Assembly (NCBI RefSeq): GCF_000148645.1
Contig: NC_014541.1
Location: forward strand, 3,991,139 to 4,055,138
Reading direction: 5' to 3'
DNA: 64,000 bases
Source: Ferrimonas balearica DSM 9799
GTDB taxonomy: Bacteria > Pseudomonadota > Gammaproteobacteria > Enterobacterales > Shewanellaceae
Part shown: one piece after another, positions 46,628 through 56,273 of the stretch
How the letters are laid out: each line of letters starts with the position of its first letter
How positions within the stretch are numbered: position 1 is the first letter of the stretch
Program-made: the position numbers and the translations under genes
The notes under the pieces: model-generated
Database searches by the model: none
Seen by the model: only the letters and a program-made list of their open reading frames with translations
What the model was told of the DNA's origin: nothing

Positions 46628-47611
46628 TTACTCTTTGTACTTCAGAGTACCGTCGGCTTTGATCTCGTCAAACCACACGTTGTGGTGCTGGATCGCCCAG
46701 TTCTCATCACAGTAACCGGACACCATGCACTCCATGCCACCTTCGGACATGACGGTCGCCATGAAGATGTGAACGATGGAGAACGCACAGATGATGATCG
46801 CGGCAGCGCCGTGGATGATCAGGGACAGCAGGCTCAGGTTGCGGGACGGCTCAACGTATTCCGGGAACAGCAGGATCACGCCAGTGGCGGAGATCAGGGC
46901 ACCGAAAGCGGCGAAGGTCCAGAACCACAGCTTCTCACCGGCGTTGGCAAAGCCAGCGTCCGGGTGCTTGCCTTTGAACGGGCCGAAGTTGATGTAGCCA
47001 CCAACCACCATGAACCAGGCGATGTCGTACTTCGCCGGGATCTGGTTCTTCGCCCATTTCACGGTCATCAGCAGCCAGCCCAGCATGAACGGAATCGCCA
47101 TGTAGTCGTGCACCGGCTTAGCAAACGCCGCCATGGAGGCGAAGGTTTGCTGACCCAGGTAAGGCTCGATGATCAGGCGACCTGCCAGCAGAGTCAGGCC
47201 GGTCAGGATCAGCAGCAGACACGGGATCGCACCCAGCCAGTGGATGGCCACGTCGGCTTTGGACCAACGGTAAACCATCTTGCCGGAGAAGCCGTGGTGC
47301 AGCTTGGAGATGCCGTTCACTGCGATAAACGCAGCGAATACGGCGATCATGCCAAACAGCGCCAGAGCCAGGCCCGGGGCCAGGATGTTGCTGCGCAGCG
47401 GCAGCAGACGCTCGTCCTGCGGGTTGATCAGCTGAGCGTGGAACTCGGAATCAGAAACGGTGCGGCCTTCAGCGCCCTGTTGGATCGCTTGCCACACAAC
47501 TTCTGCTTCGTTGCCCGCCTGAGCCGCTACCATACCGGCATCGCTGGCCAGGGCCAGGCCCGGCAGCAGCGCGACCATCAGCAGCAGAGGTTTCAGCATC
47601 TTGTAGAACAT
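46628..47611 (-). CDS. fdhC: Formate dehydrogenase cytochrome b subunit, copy 2
   Basis: A 327-residue protein with signal peptide (LLLMVALLPGLALA) and four helices; nearly the same as copy 1 throughout, including GNEAEVVWQAIQQGAEGRTV. Heme ligands as in copy 1. Start at 47611 with AGGAGC upstream. It is followed by its own terminator, so operon 2 ends here. Confidence 0.92.
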   Translation of the reverse strand: MFYKMLKPLLLMVALLPGLALASDAGMVAAQAGNEAEVVWQAIQQGAEGRTVSDSEFHAQLINPQDERLLPLRSNILAPGLALALFGMIAVFAAFIAVNGISKLHHGFSGKMVYRWSKADVAIHWLGAIPCLLLILTGLTLLAGRLIIEPYLGQQTFASMAAFAKPVHDYMAIPFMLGWLLMTVKWAKNQIPAKYDIAWFMVVGGYINFGPFKGKHPDAGFANAGEKLWFWTFAAFGALISATGVILLFPEYVEPSRNLSLLSLIIHGAAAIIICAFSIVHIFMATVMSEGGMECMVSGYCDENWAIQHHNVWFDEIKADGTLKYKE

Positions 47612-47664
47612 GATTGCTCCTAGTGGATGGGCCGGGGCAGCACGCCGCCCCGGCTCGTCACGCC

Positions 47665-48237
47665 TTAGCTCCAGGCGCCGTCTTTGTGGCCACGGTTAAC
47701 CACACGCTCGCGGTAGATGTCGGACACCATGCCCGCATCACCGGCCAGCAGGGCCTTGGTGGAACACAGCTCGGCACACATCGGCAGCTTGCCTTCGGCG
47801 ATACGGTTGGCACCGTACAGCTCCTGCTCCTTGATGGAGCCCGGCTCGGTGTTCGGGCCACCGGCACAGAAGGTGCACTTGTCCATTTTGCCCTTGGAGC
47901 CAAATACGGCTTTTTTCGGGAACTGGGGGGCGCCGAACGGGCAAGCGTACAGGCAGTAACCACAACCGATGCAACGCTCTTTGTCGTGCAGCACGATGCC
48001 GTCTTCAGTCTTGCTGAATACGTTCACCGGACACACTTTCATACAAGGCGCATCAGCACAGTGCATACAAGCTACAGAGATGGAGGCTTCACCCGGCTTA
48101 CCGTCGTTGATGGTTACCACGCGGCGACGCTGGATGCCCCACTCCAGAGCGGAGTTGTTTTCGTTCTTACAAGCGGTGACACAGCCGTTACATTCGATGC
48201 AGCGTTTGGTGTCACACATGAATTTCATAGTGGCCAT
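47665..48237 (-). CDS. fdhB: Formate dehydrogenase Fe-S subunit, copy 2
   Basis: A 190-residue four-cluster subunit, differing from copy 1 in few residues (for example GEASISVACMHCADAPC versus GETSISVACMHCSDAPC). The same cluster motifs and no membrane helix. It follows fdhA2 by 23 bases with GAGGAG before its start. Confidence 0.95.
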   Translation of the reverse strand: MATMKFMCDTKRCIECNGCVTACKNENNSALEWGIQRRRVVTINDGKPGEASISVACMHCADAPCMKVCPVNVFSKTEDGIVLHDKERCIGCGYCLYACPFGAPQFPKKAVFGSKGKMDKCTFCAGGPNTEPGSIKEQELYGANRIAEGKLPMCAELCSTKALLAGDAGMVSDIYRERVVNRGHKDGAWS

Positions 48238-48260
48238 TTTGGCTTATCTCCTCGTGAACC

Positions 48261-51131
48261 TTACGCTTTCTCGATCTGACACAGGGAAGACTTAGTCTCC
48301 TGCATCTGAGTGATCGGGTCGTAGCCATAGGTCATCGCGGTGTTACAGGATTCGCCGACAACGAAAGGCTTGGTGCTGATGTCGCCAGACTCCGGGTACT
48401 CCAGGTCAACGCCATGCATCACACCAGCGAAGTGGTACGGCATCCAGGTCACGCCCGGCTTAACGCGCTCGGTTACCATGGCCTGTACCTTGATACGGCC
48501 ACCCTCAGCGCCTTCCACCCATACGGTGTCGCCGTCACGCAGACCGCGGTCAGCAGCATCCACCGGGTTGATCTCGATGAACATCTCCTGCTGCAGCTCA
48601 GCCAGCCACGGGTTGGAACGGGATTCCTCACCGCCACCTTCGTACTCAACCAGACGGCCAGAGGTCATCACCAGCGGGTACTTCTTGTCGAGGTTCTCGC
48701 TGATGACCTTGTCCTGGATGGTCTTGTACAGGGTCGGCAGACGGTGTACCTGCATATCGTCGTAGGTCGGGTACTTGGCGATCAGGTCACGACGCGGGGT
48801 GTACAGCGGCTCGCGGTGTACCGGCATCGGATCCGGGAAGGTCCAAACCTTACAACGGGCTTTGGCGTTACCGAACGGGATACAACCGTGCTTCATGGCA
48901 ACGCGTACGATGCCGCCAGACAGGTCGGTCTTCCAGTTCTTGCCTTCCGCTTCCGCTTTCTCTTCGGCGGTCAGGTCGTCCCACCAGCCCAGCTGCTTCA
49001 GCATGTCGGCGGTGAATTCCGGGTAACCGTCTTCGATCTCAGCGCCCAGGGAGAAGGAGCCATCGGCCAGGATGTTTTCACCCTGGTATTCCACGCCGTA
49101 ACGGGCACGGAAGTTACCACCACCCTGCAGCACGTGCTTGGAGGTGTCGTACAGGATGTGGGTACCCGGGTGTTTCTGCTCAGCAGTACCCCAGCACGGC
49201 CACGGCAGACCGTAGGTCTCGCCCTTGAACTCGCCACCTTTGGCCTGCAGGTCTTCAACGTTGAAGGAACCCCAGTTCATGGTGTGAGCTTTGATACGCT
49301 CCGGAGATTGGCCGGACATACCGATGGTCCACATACCGCGGTTGATTTCGCGGGTGATGTCTTCCACTACCGGTGCGTTGCCTTTCACCTGAATGCGCTT
49401 GGTGTACTGCTCAGCGAAGCCAACTTTCTTGGCCAGCAGGTACATGATCTCGATGTCGTTCTTGGAGTCGAACAGCGGCTCAACCACTTGCTCACGCCAC
49501 TGAACGGAACGGCCAGAGTTGGACAGAGAACCGGTGGACTCGAACTGAGTACAGGCCGGCAGCAGGTATACGCCGTCCTTACGACGGTGCATTACGCCCG
49601 CCATGGTCGGGTACGGGTCAACCACAACCACGGTGTCCATCTTGTCCAGAGCGTCACGCACGTCGCGCTGACGGGTCTCGGTGTTCACGGACTGACCCCA
49701 GAAGAAGGCCATGCGGATGTTGTCGCGCTGAGCCAGTTTCTGCTTGTCTTCCAGAACGCCGTCGTGCCAACGGGAGCACGGCATGCCCGGGGTGTTCTGC
49801 GGCTTCTTGCCCAGGTACTCGCCCTGGTCAAAGCGGCCGTTCACCCAGCTCTCTTCCAGATCCCAAACGTGGGTCCAGTGTTTCCAGGCAGCGCTGGTCA
49901 GACCGTAGTAGCCCGGCAGAGTGTCGAACAGCAGACCCAGGTCGGTCGCGCCCTGTACGTTGTCGTGGCCACGGAAAATGTTGGTACCACCACCGGATTT
50001 GCCCATGTTGCCCAGAGCCAGCTGGAGCAGACAGTAAGCACGGGTGTTGGCGTTACCTACGGTGTGCTGGGTACCACCCATACACCATACAACGGAACCC
50101 GGACGGTTCTCGGCCATCATCTTGGCCGCGTTGTAGATGGCTTGCTCTTCTACGCCACACACTTCGGCAGCTTCAGCCAGCGGGAACTTGGCCGCTTCCT
50201 GACGGATCTCGTCCATCGCCCATACACGCTGGTCGATGAAGGTCTGGTCGTGCCAGCCGTTTTCGAAGATCACGTTCAGCATGCCGTAGATGAACGGGAT
50301 GTCGGTACCGGGGCGGATGCCAACGTGCAGGTCGGAGTGCGCAGCGGTACGGGAGAAACGCGGATCGATCACGATGATCTTCGCGCCACGCTCTTTTGCA
50401 GTCAGGATGTGCTGCATGGAGACCGGGTGCGCTTCAGCCGGGTTAGAACCGATGAAGAAGATCGCTTTGGCGTGACGGATGTCGTTGAAGGAGTTGGTCA
50501 TCGCGCCGTAACCCCAGGTATTTGCCACACCAGCTACGGTGGTGGAGTGACAGATACGGGCGGAGTGGTCGACGTTGTTGGTACCCCACATGGCCGCAAA
50601 CTTACGGTACATGTAGCAACCTTCGTTGGAGAACTTGGCAGAACCCATGAAGTACACGGAATCCGGGCCGGACTCTTCGCGGATCTTCAGCATCTGGTTG
50701 CCAACTTCCTCGATGGCTTGTTCCCAAGACAGCTTCTTCCACTTGCCGCCTTCAAGCTTCATCGGGTACTTAACGCGTTTGATGGAGTGGCCATGCTCAC
50801 GCAGTGCAGCACCTTTAGCACAGTGCCCACCACGGTTGAAGGGATGGTCGAAGGCCGGCTCCTGCCCAGTCCAGACACCATTCTGAACTTCGGCGTAAAC
50901 ACCACAACCTACTGCACAAGCGGAACATACGGTGCGCTTGATTTCGGTCGGAGCGTTCGGATCTACGTGGGAAGCGGCTTCTACGCGCTTCACCATGCCT
51001 GCACCCAGCATGGATGCGGCAGCAATACCACCGGTGGTGATACCGGCGTTTTTCAGAAACTGGCGACGGTTCAGGCCCAGCGGGGCATCGGTCTTGGTCG
51101 CAACAGCTTGCTGGTTAGGAGTCAGTTTCAT
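48261..51131 (-). CDS. fdhA: Formate dehydrogenase catalytic subunit, copy 2
   Basis: A 956-residue Mo/W-bis-MGD enzyme with a Tat signal (LNRRQFLKNAGITTGG). The cluster ligands are C69, C72, C76 and C104 in the variant TVCSACAVGC. The catalytic residue is Cys194 (SARICHSTTVAG). It is the most divergent of the three: VEEQAIYNAAKMMAEN, GLTSAAWKHW and ACTQFESTGSLS differ from the text shared by copies 1 and 3. It may differ in expression or kinetics. Confidence 0.95.
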   Translation of the reverse strand: MKLTPNQQAVATKTDAPLGLNRRQFLKNAGITTGGIAAASMLGAGMVKRVEAASHVDPNAPTEIKRTVCSACAVGCGVYAEVQNGVWTGQEPAFDHPFNRGGHCAKGAALREHGHSIKRVKYPMKLEGGKWKKLSWEQAIEEVGNQMLKIREESGPDSVYFMGSAKFSNEGCYMYRKFAAMWGTNNVDHSARICHSTTVAGVANTWGYGAMTNSFNDIRHAKAIFFIGSNPAEAHPVSMQHILTAKERGAKIIVIDPRFSRTAAHSDLHVGIRPGTDIPFIYGMLNVIFENGWHDQTFIDQRVWAMDEIRQEAAKFPLAEAAEVCGVEEQAIYNAAKMMAENRPGSVVWCMGGTQHTVGNANTRAYCLLQLALGNMGKSGGGTNIFRGHDNVQGATDLGLLFDTLPGYYGLTSAAWKHWTHVWDLEESWVNGRFDQGEYLGKKPQNTPGMPCSRWHDGVLEDKQKLAQRDNIRMAFFWGQSVNTETRQRDVRDALDKMDTVVVVDPYPTMAGVMHRRKDGVYLLPACTQFESTGSLSNSGRSVQWREQVVEPLFDSKNDIEIMYLLAKKVGFAEQYTKRIQVKGNAPVVEDITREINRGMWTIGMSGQSPERIKAHTMNWGSFNVEDLQAKGGEFKGETYGLPWPCWGTAEQKHPGTHILYDTSKHVLQGGGNFRARYGVEYQGENILADGSFSLGAEIEDGYPEFTADMLKQLGWWDDLTAEEKAEAEGKNWKTDLSGGIVRVAMKHGCIPFGNAKARCKVWTFPDPMPVHREPLYTPRRDLIAKYPTYDDMQVHRLPTLYKTIQDKVISENLDKKYPLVMTSGRLVEYEGGGEESRSNPWLAELQQEMFIEINPVDAADRGLRDGDTVWVEGAEGGRIKVQAMVTERVKPGVTWMPYHFAGVMHGVDLEYPESGDISTKPFVVGESCNTAMTYGYDPITQMQETKSSLCQIEKA

Positions 51132-51140
51132 TGGTTCTCC

Positions 51141-51332
51141 TTACAGACCGCGAGCAGCGGCGTAGTAGTTGCGAACGTGTTCGGACTCTTGATAGCCCTT
51201 TTTCTTCGCCTCGGCAGCAGGCTTGGCCTGTGCCAGAGCAGCCGGTGCGGCCATCACAGCGGCACCAGCCGCGGTGCCGGTGGCAACCTGCTTCAGGAAC
51301 TGGCGACGAGCCAGAGAGGGTTGGTGTTTCAT
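51141..51332 (-). CDS. fdhX: FdhX, small Tat-signal protein of fdh operon 2
   Basis: A 63-residue protein with a Tat signal (LARRQFLKQVATGTAAGAAV) and tail GYQESEHVRNYYAAARGL. The start at 51332 is preceded by AAGGATG; the longer frame up to 51566 covers the promoter region and is rejected. Nine bases separate it from fdhA2. Confidence 0.86.
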   Translation of the reverse strand: MKHQPSLARRQFLKQVATGTAAGAAVMAAPAALAQAKPAAEAKKKGYQESEHVRNYYAAARGL

Positions 51333-51424
51333 AATCATCCTTAGTCGTTCATGAAGTGGAGAGCGCCGATATGGCGGCCCACCCATAAGCGGGGCTAAGG
51401 ATGGCTTACCGGGCACTTGAGAAA

Positions 51425-51440
51425 ATTGATCCCGGTCACG
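51425..51440. promoter_or_regulatory. CRP-like site upstream of fdhX2
   Basis: ATTGATCCCGGTCACG carries TGA-N6-TCAC, seven or more matches to TGTGA-N6-TCACA. It sits about 93 bases before the fdhX2 start. The site at 60240 has nearly the same core (TGATCCCGTTCACG). Confidence 0.5.
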
Positions 51441-51655
51441 AAGAAATTTGCGATGAATTGGCCAAAACTGCCTGTTAAAGCCCAGTTCTGTTAGGGTTTT
51501 GTAAATGATGGGCCGTTTTGTCCCACCAAACTTTCTGGCGGCAACGGGCCCCTCTGCCCGGGTCATTTTGGGTTATTTTGACCCGTTGGTGACAATGCCT
51601 CGAGATAACCCACAAAATGTCAGATTTGCGGACCAGATCACGCGTCGCCGGGCAT

Positions 51656-51681
51656 AAAAAACCCCGCCAGCGCGGGGTTTT
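51656..51681 (-). terminator. Terminator of fdh operon 3
   Basis: Stem ACCCCGC/GCGGGGT with T6 on the minus strand, about 50 bases past the fdhC3 stop. Confidence 0.88.
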
Positions 51682-51729
51682 CGGGTGGTTTACGAGCGGC
51701 GATAAGAACGCCTCTCAATTCGCCGACAG

Positions 51730-52785
51730 TCAGCCCTGTTTGTACTGGATGCTGCCGTCTGCCTTGATCTCGTCATACCACACATTGTGGTGCTGCTTGG
51801 CCCAGTTCTCATCCACGTAGCCACTGGTCATGGCCGGGAAGCCACCCTCCGACAACACCGTCGCCATAAAGATGTGCACCACGGTAAAACCGGTCAGCAC
51901 GATGGCGGAGATGCCATGGATAAAGATGGCGGTGAGACTGGCGGTACGGCTGGGATCGACCTGCCCCGGGAAGAGCATGACGATGCCGGAGCCGATGATG
52001 GCCAGGCCAAAGATGGTGAAGCTCCAGAACCACAACTTCTCGCCGGCATTGGAGAACCCGGAGTCCGGGTGCTTGCCTTTGAACGGCCCAAAGTTGAGGT
52101 AACCGCCGACCACCATAAACCACTTCAGGTCATAGGCGGCGGGGATGTTGTGCTTCATCCAGCGCAGCATGGCAATCACCGCAAAGATGGAAAACGGGAT
52201 CGCCATATAGTCGTGGATCGGCTTGGCGATGGCCGCCAGCGCCCCCACCCCCTCCTGACCGAGGAAGGACCCGAACACAAAGCGTCCCGCCATCAACGAC
52301 AAGCCTGTCAGAATCAACAGGATGCAGGGGATGGCCATCAGCCAGTGCACCAGGATATCCACCTTGGGCCAGCGCAACACCTCGACACCGGAGTAACCCT
52401 TCTCCAGTCGGGCCGCACCGTTGACCAACACGAACAGCGCGAAGATCACGATCATCCCAAACAGGGCCAGGGCCAGCACCTGAGACAGCCAACCGGCGCG
52501 AGCCTGGATCAGCATGGGGTCATAGGTGTTGATCAGGTTGTTGTGGAAACGACTGGTGGAGTTGGTGGTGCCCACCTCGCCATCCTTCACTGCGCTCCAC
52601 ATGGGATCGAGTTCAGGCTTGCCAGGACTGGTACCCTCCACCTCTGCCGCCTGGGCCGCCATCACAGACTGGACCAGGGCAGCATCCGCTTCCGCTTTGG
52701 CGTCGTTGGCCTGGGCTGGCACGATCATCATCATGCCAAGCGCCAGAGCCGCCAACGTGCGCCGCAGCGTCACTAAGCGTTTCAT
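51730..52785 (-). CDS. fdhC: Formate dehydrogenase cytochrome b subunit, copy 3 (divergent)
   Basis: A 351-residue protein, 24 residues longer than copies 1 and 2 and much less similar. The signal peptide (LAALALGMMMIVPAQA) leads to a longer, different periplasmic segment (TSPGKPELDPMWSAVKDGEV). The four-helix core keeps DILVHWLM, KPIHDYMAIP, IFIHGISA and FTVVHIF. The C-terminal WAKQHHNVWYDEIKADGS is common to all three. The start at 52785 is preceded by GGGAGGAC. Confidence 0.92.
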   Translation of the reverse strand: MKRLVTLRRTLAALALGMMMIVPAQANDAKAEADAALVQSVMAAQAAEVEGTSPGKPELDPMWSAVKDGEVGTTNSTSRFHNNLINTYDPMLIQARAGWLSQVLALALFGMIVIFALFVLVNGAARLEKGYSGVEVLRWPKVDILVHWLMAIPCILLILTGLSLMAGRFVFGSFLGQEGVGALAAIAKPIHDYMAIPFSIFAVIAMLRWMKHNIPAAYDLKWFMVVGGYLNFGPFKGKHPDSGFSNAGEKLWFWSFTIFGLAIIGSGIVMLFPGQVDPSRTASLTAIFIHGISAIVLTGFTVVHIFMATVLSEGGFPAMTSGYVDENWAKQHHNVWYDEIKADGSIQYKQG

Positions 52786-52801
52786 ACTCCGTCCTCCCTG
52801 T

Positions 52802-53383
52802 TCAGTTGCTGGCCCAGCCAGCTTCCTCAGCACCCCGAACCGCGACACGCTGACGGAAGATCTGGGACACCACTTCGGCGTCACCGGCCAGCAGCGACTT
52901 GGTGGAGCACACCTCGGCGCAGAACGGCAGCTTGCCTTCGGCGATGCGGTTGGCCCCGTACAGACGCGCTTCCTTCTCGGACCCCGGTTCGGCATCCGGA
53001 CCACCGGCACAGAAGGTGCACTTGTCCATCTTGCCACGGGCGCCAAAGGCGGTCTGTTTCGGGAATTGCGGAGCGCCAAACGGGCAGGCGTACAGGCAGT
53101 AACCGCACCCGATGCACTTGTCCTTGCTGTGGCGAATGATGCCATCGGCAGTCTGCTCAAAGCAGTCCGCCGGGCACACCGCCATGCAGGGTGCGTCGGA
53201 GCAGTGCATGCAGGCCACCGAGATGGAGACCTCCTTGCCCTCAACCCCGTCGTTCATGGTCACCACGCGTCGCCGCGCGATGCCCCACTCCAGGGCACTG
53301 TTGTTGGCGTTCTTACAGGCGACGGTACAACCGTTGCATTCAATGCAGCGCTTGGTGTCGCACAGAAATTTCATCGTAGCCAT
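52802..53383 (-). CDS. fdhB: Formate dehydrogenase Fe-S subunit, copy 3
   Basis: A 193-residue four-cluster subunit with CIECNGCTVAC, CMHCSDAPCMAVCP, CIGCGYCLYACP and CTFCAGG...CAEVC. It differs from copies 1 and 2 across the protein and has a longer C-terminus (EEAGWASN). It follows fdhA3 by 14 bases. Confidence 0.95.
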   Translation of the reverse strand: MATMKFLCDTKRCIECNGCTVACKNANNSALEWGIARRRVVTMNDGVEGKEVSISVACMHCSDAPCMAVCPADCFEQTADGIIRHSKDKCIGCGYCLYACPFGAPQFPKQTAFGARGKMDKCTFCAGGPDAEPGSEKEARLYGANRIAEGKLPFCAEVCSTKSLLAGDAEVVSQIFRQRVAVRGAEEAGWASN

Positions 53384-53397
53384 AGTGACTCCCGTCC

Positions 53398-56262
53398 TTA
53401 AGCCTTGGTGATCTGGCAGAGCGACACTTTGGTCTCCTGCATCTGGGTAACGATGTCATAGCCGTAGGTCAGGGCCGTGTTGGCCGATTCCCCCTGAACG
53501 TATGGCACCGTGCCGTCGGGATACTGGGGCACCAGCGATTCGCCCTCGAAAATCCCCGCGAAGTGATAGGGCATAAAGCATTCGCCCGGGATCACCCGCT
53601 GTGTCACCAATGCGTGGATATAGAGTTTCGGCCCTTCCGGTGAGTGCAGCACAACGGCATCACCGTCCTGGATGCCCCGGTCCGCCGCATCCGCCGGGTT
53701 GATCTCAACAAACATGGTTTGCTGCAACTCGGCCAGCCACGGGTTGGAACGGGTCTCCTCGCCGCCCCCTTCGTATTCCACCAGGCGTCCGGACGTCACC
53801 ACCATGGGGAACTTCTTGTCCAGATCCTCGGCCATCACCTTCTCCTGAATGGAGCGGTAGAGGGTCGGCAGTCGCGCTACCTGGCGGTCTTCGTAACTCG
53901 GGTACTTGACCATCAGATCGCGGCGCGGTGAATAGAGCGGTTCGCGGTGAATCGGCACTTCATCCGGGAAGGTCCAGACCCGACAACGGGCCCGCGCATT
54001 GCCGTAAGGGATACAGCCATGCTTCATCGCCACCCGCTGGATGCCGCCGGACAGGTCGGTCTTCCAGTTGCGGCCTTCGGCTGCCACCTTCTCTTCGGCG
54101 GTCAGTTCATCCCACCACCCCAGCTGCTTCAGCATCTCGGCGGTGAACTCCGGGAAGCCCTCACCGATGTCGTTACCGGCGGAGCCGGGATCATCGGCCA
54201 ACAGGTTTTCACCTTCGTACTCCACACCGAAGCGGGCACGGAAGTTACCGCCCCCCTCCATCACATGTTTGGAGGTGTCGTACAGAATGTGAGTGCCCGG
54301 GTGCTTCAGCTCCGGGGTGCCCCAGCAGGGCCACGGCAGGCCGTAGGTTTCGCCCTTGCACGGGCCGCCTTTGGCTTGCAGATCTTCCCACTCGAAGGTG
54401 CCCCAGTTTTCCTGGTGCTGCTTGAGGCGTTCCGGCGACTGGCCGGTGTAGCCCACGGTCCACATGCCGCGGTTGTATTCGCGGGTGATGTCCTCAATCA
54501 GCGGCACGCTGCCCTGCACCTCGATGTTCTTGAACATCTGGTCGGCAAAGCCCAGCTTCTTGGCGAACAGGTACATGATCTCGTGGTCCGGCTTGGACTC
54601 GAACATCGGCTCCACCACCTGGCTGCGCCACTGCAGCGAGCGGTTGGAGTTGGAGACCGACCCGTAGGTTTCGAACTGGGTGGCTGCCGGCAGCAGGAAG
54701 ACGCCATCGGTGCGGGTGCTCATCACCCCGGCCATGGTCGGATAGGGGTCAACCACCACCACCGCGTCCATCTTGTTCAGGGCTTCACGCACTTCGCGGC
54801 CACGGGTTTCGGTGTTCACCGACTGGCCGAGGAAGAAGGCCAGGCGAACGTTGTCCTTCTGACCCAGTTTGGCGGTGTCTTCCATCACCCCGTCATGCCA
54901 ACGGGAGCAGGGAATACCCGCAGAGGTCATCGGCTGTTTGCCCAGATAGGTGCCCTGGTCAAAGCGGGCTTTGACCCACTCGTAATCCAGTTCCCACACC
55001 CGGGACCAGTGCTGCCAGGCCCCTTCGGACAGGCCGTAGTAACCGGGCAGGTTGTCGAACAACAGACCGAAGTCGGTGGCGCCCTGCACGTTGTCGTGGC
55101 CACGGAAGATGTTGGCACCGCCACCGGACACGCCCATGTTGCCCAGCGCCAGCTGCAGGATGCAGTAAGCCCGGGTGTTGGCGTTACCGATGGTGTGCTG
55201 GGTGCCGCCCATACACCAGACGATGGTGCCGGGACGGTTGTCCGCCAGCATCTTGGCCACACGGTAGACCTGTTTCTCGCCGGCGCTGCAGATGTTTTCC
55301 ACTTCATCCGGCGGGTAGTTCTTCACCTCTTCGCGGATGGCGTCCAAACCCCAAACGCGACGGGAGATAAAGTCTTTGTCTTCCCAGCCATTCTCAAAGA
55401 TGTGCCAGAGCAGGCCATAGACGAACGGGATGTCGGTACCGGGTCGGATATGCACGTACTCGTCGGCGTGCGCCGCAGTACGGGTGAAGCGGGGATCGAC
55501 CACGATCATCTTGGAGCCGCGCTCTTTGGCGGTAAGAATGTGCTGCATTGCCACCGGGTGCGCTTCAGCGGCGTTGGAGCCGATGAAGATCATGCTCTTA
55601 CTGTTGTGCATGTCGTTGTAAGAGTTGGTCATGGCACCGTAGCCCCAGGTGTTGGCCACACCGGCTACCGTGGTGGAGTGACAGATCCGGGCGGAGTGGT
55701 CGACATTGTTGGTGCCCCACATCGCCGCGAATTTGCGGTAGAGATAAGATTGCTCGTTGTTGGTCTTGGCCGAGCCCATAAAGTAGATGGAATCGGGGCC
55801 AGACTCTTCGCGGATCTTCAGCATCAGGTCGCCAATCTCGTTGACCGCCTGATCCCAGGACAGCTTGGTCCACTTACCACCGCTCAGCTTCATCGGGTAC
55901 TTCACCCGCTTTTCACTGTGAGTGTGGTGAATCACCGAAGCGCCCTTGGCGCAATGGCCACCACGGTTGATGGGGTGATCGAACGCCGGTTCCTGGTCTA
56001 CCCAGATCCCATTCTGCACCTTGGCGTAAAGACCGCAGCCAACGGAACAGTGAGAGCAGATGGTTTTCACCGTCTTGACGTCACCGCCACCCACCGATTC
56101 GGCCGCCTCAGCCTTTCGCACCATTCCACTGCCGAGCATGGAGGCGGCGGCGATGCCACCCGCCGTGACACCGGCATTTTTCAGGAATTGACGACGATTG
56201 AGTCCAAGCGACTCCTTATCGGAAGTGGATGCTTTGGTTGGTACTGTACGTGTGAGCTTCAT
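53398..56262 (-). CDS. fdhA: Formate dehydrogenase catalytic subunit, copy 3
   Basis: A 954-residue Mo/W-bis-MGD enzyme. Tat signal (LNRRQFLKNAGVTAGG), cluster ligands C69, C72, C76 and C104 (TICSHCSVGC), catalytic Cys194. Long stretches are shared with copy 1 (for example LLFDNLPGYYGLSEGAW). The start at 56262 follows AGGAGG. This copy lies next to the maturation genes, so it may be the ancestral one. Confidence 0.95.
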   Translation of the reverse strand: MKLTRTVPTKASTSDKESLGLNRRQFLKNAGVTAGGIAAASMLGSGMVRKAEAAESVGGGDVKTVKTICSHCSVGCGLYAKVQNGIWVDQEPAFDHPINRGGHCAKGASVIHHTHSEKRVKYPMKLSGGKWTKLSWDQAVNEIGDLMLKIREESGPDSIYFMGSAKTNNEQSYLYRKFAAMWGTNNVDHSARICHSTTVAGVANTWGYGAMTNSYNDMHNSKSMIFIGSNAAEAHPVAMQHILTAKERGSKMIVVDPRFTRTAAHADEYVHIRPGTDIPFVYGLLWHIFENGWEDKDFISRRVWGLDAIREEVKNYPPDEVENICSAGEKQVYRVAKMLADNRPGTIVWCMGGTQHTIGNANTRAYCILQLALGNMGVSGGGANIFRGHDNVQGATDFGLLFDNLPGYYGLSEGAWQHWSRVWELDYEWVKARFDQGTYLGKQPMTSAGIPCSRWHDGVMEDTAKLGQKDNVRLAFFLGQSVNTETRGREVREALNKMDAVVVVDPYPTMAGVMSTRTDGVFLLPAATQFETYGSVSNSNRSLQWRSQVVEPMFESKPDHEIMYLFAKKLGFADQMFKNIEVQGSVPLIEDITREYNRGMWTVGYTGQSPERLKQHQENWGTFEWEDLQAKGGPCKGETYGLPWPCWGTPELKHPGTHILYDTSKHVMEGGGNFRARFGVEYEGENLLADDPGSAGNDIGEGFPEFTAEMLKQLGWWDELTAEEKVAAEGRNWKTDLSGGIQRVAMKHGCIPYGNARARCRVWTFPDEVPIHREPLYSPRRDLMVKYPSYEDRQVARLPTLYRSIQEKVMAEDLDKKFPMVVTSGRLVEYEGGGEETRSNPWLAELQQTMFVEINPADAADRGIQDGDAVVLHSPEGPKLYIHALVTQRVIPGECFMPYHFAGIFEGESLVPQYPDGTVPYVQGESANTALTYGYDIVTQMQETKVSLCQITKA

Positions 56263-56273
56263 CCTTAACCTCC

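Larger units (their letters stand above)
51333..51729. promoter_or_regulatory. Intergenic region between fdh operons 2 and 3
   Basis: No gene supported in 397 bases. It contains the operon 3 terminator, a CRP-like site and the leader of fdhX2. A TTGTCCC half-site at 51518-51524 recalls the palindrome upstream of fdhD at 60260. Confidence 0.55.

Noticed and set aside
43120-56262. Selenocysteine in the formate dehydrogenases
   Set aside because: All three fdhA have a Cys codon at the catalytic position and no in-frame TGA, so no SECIS element is needed.
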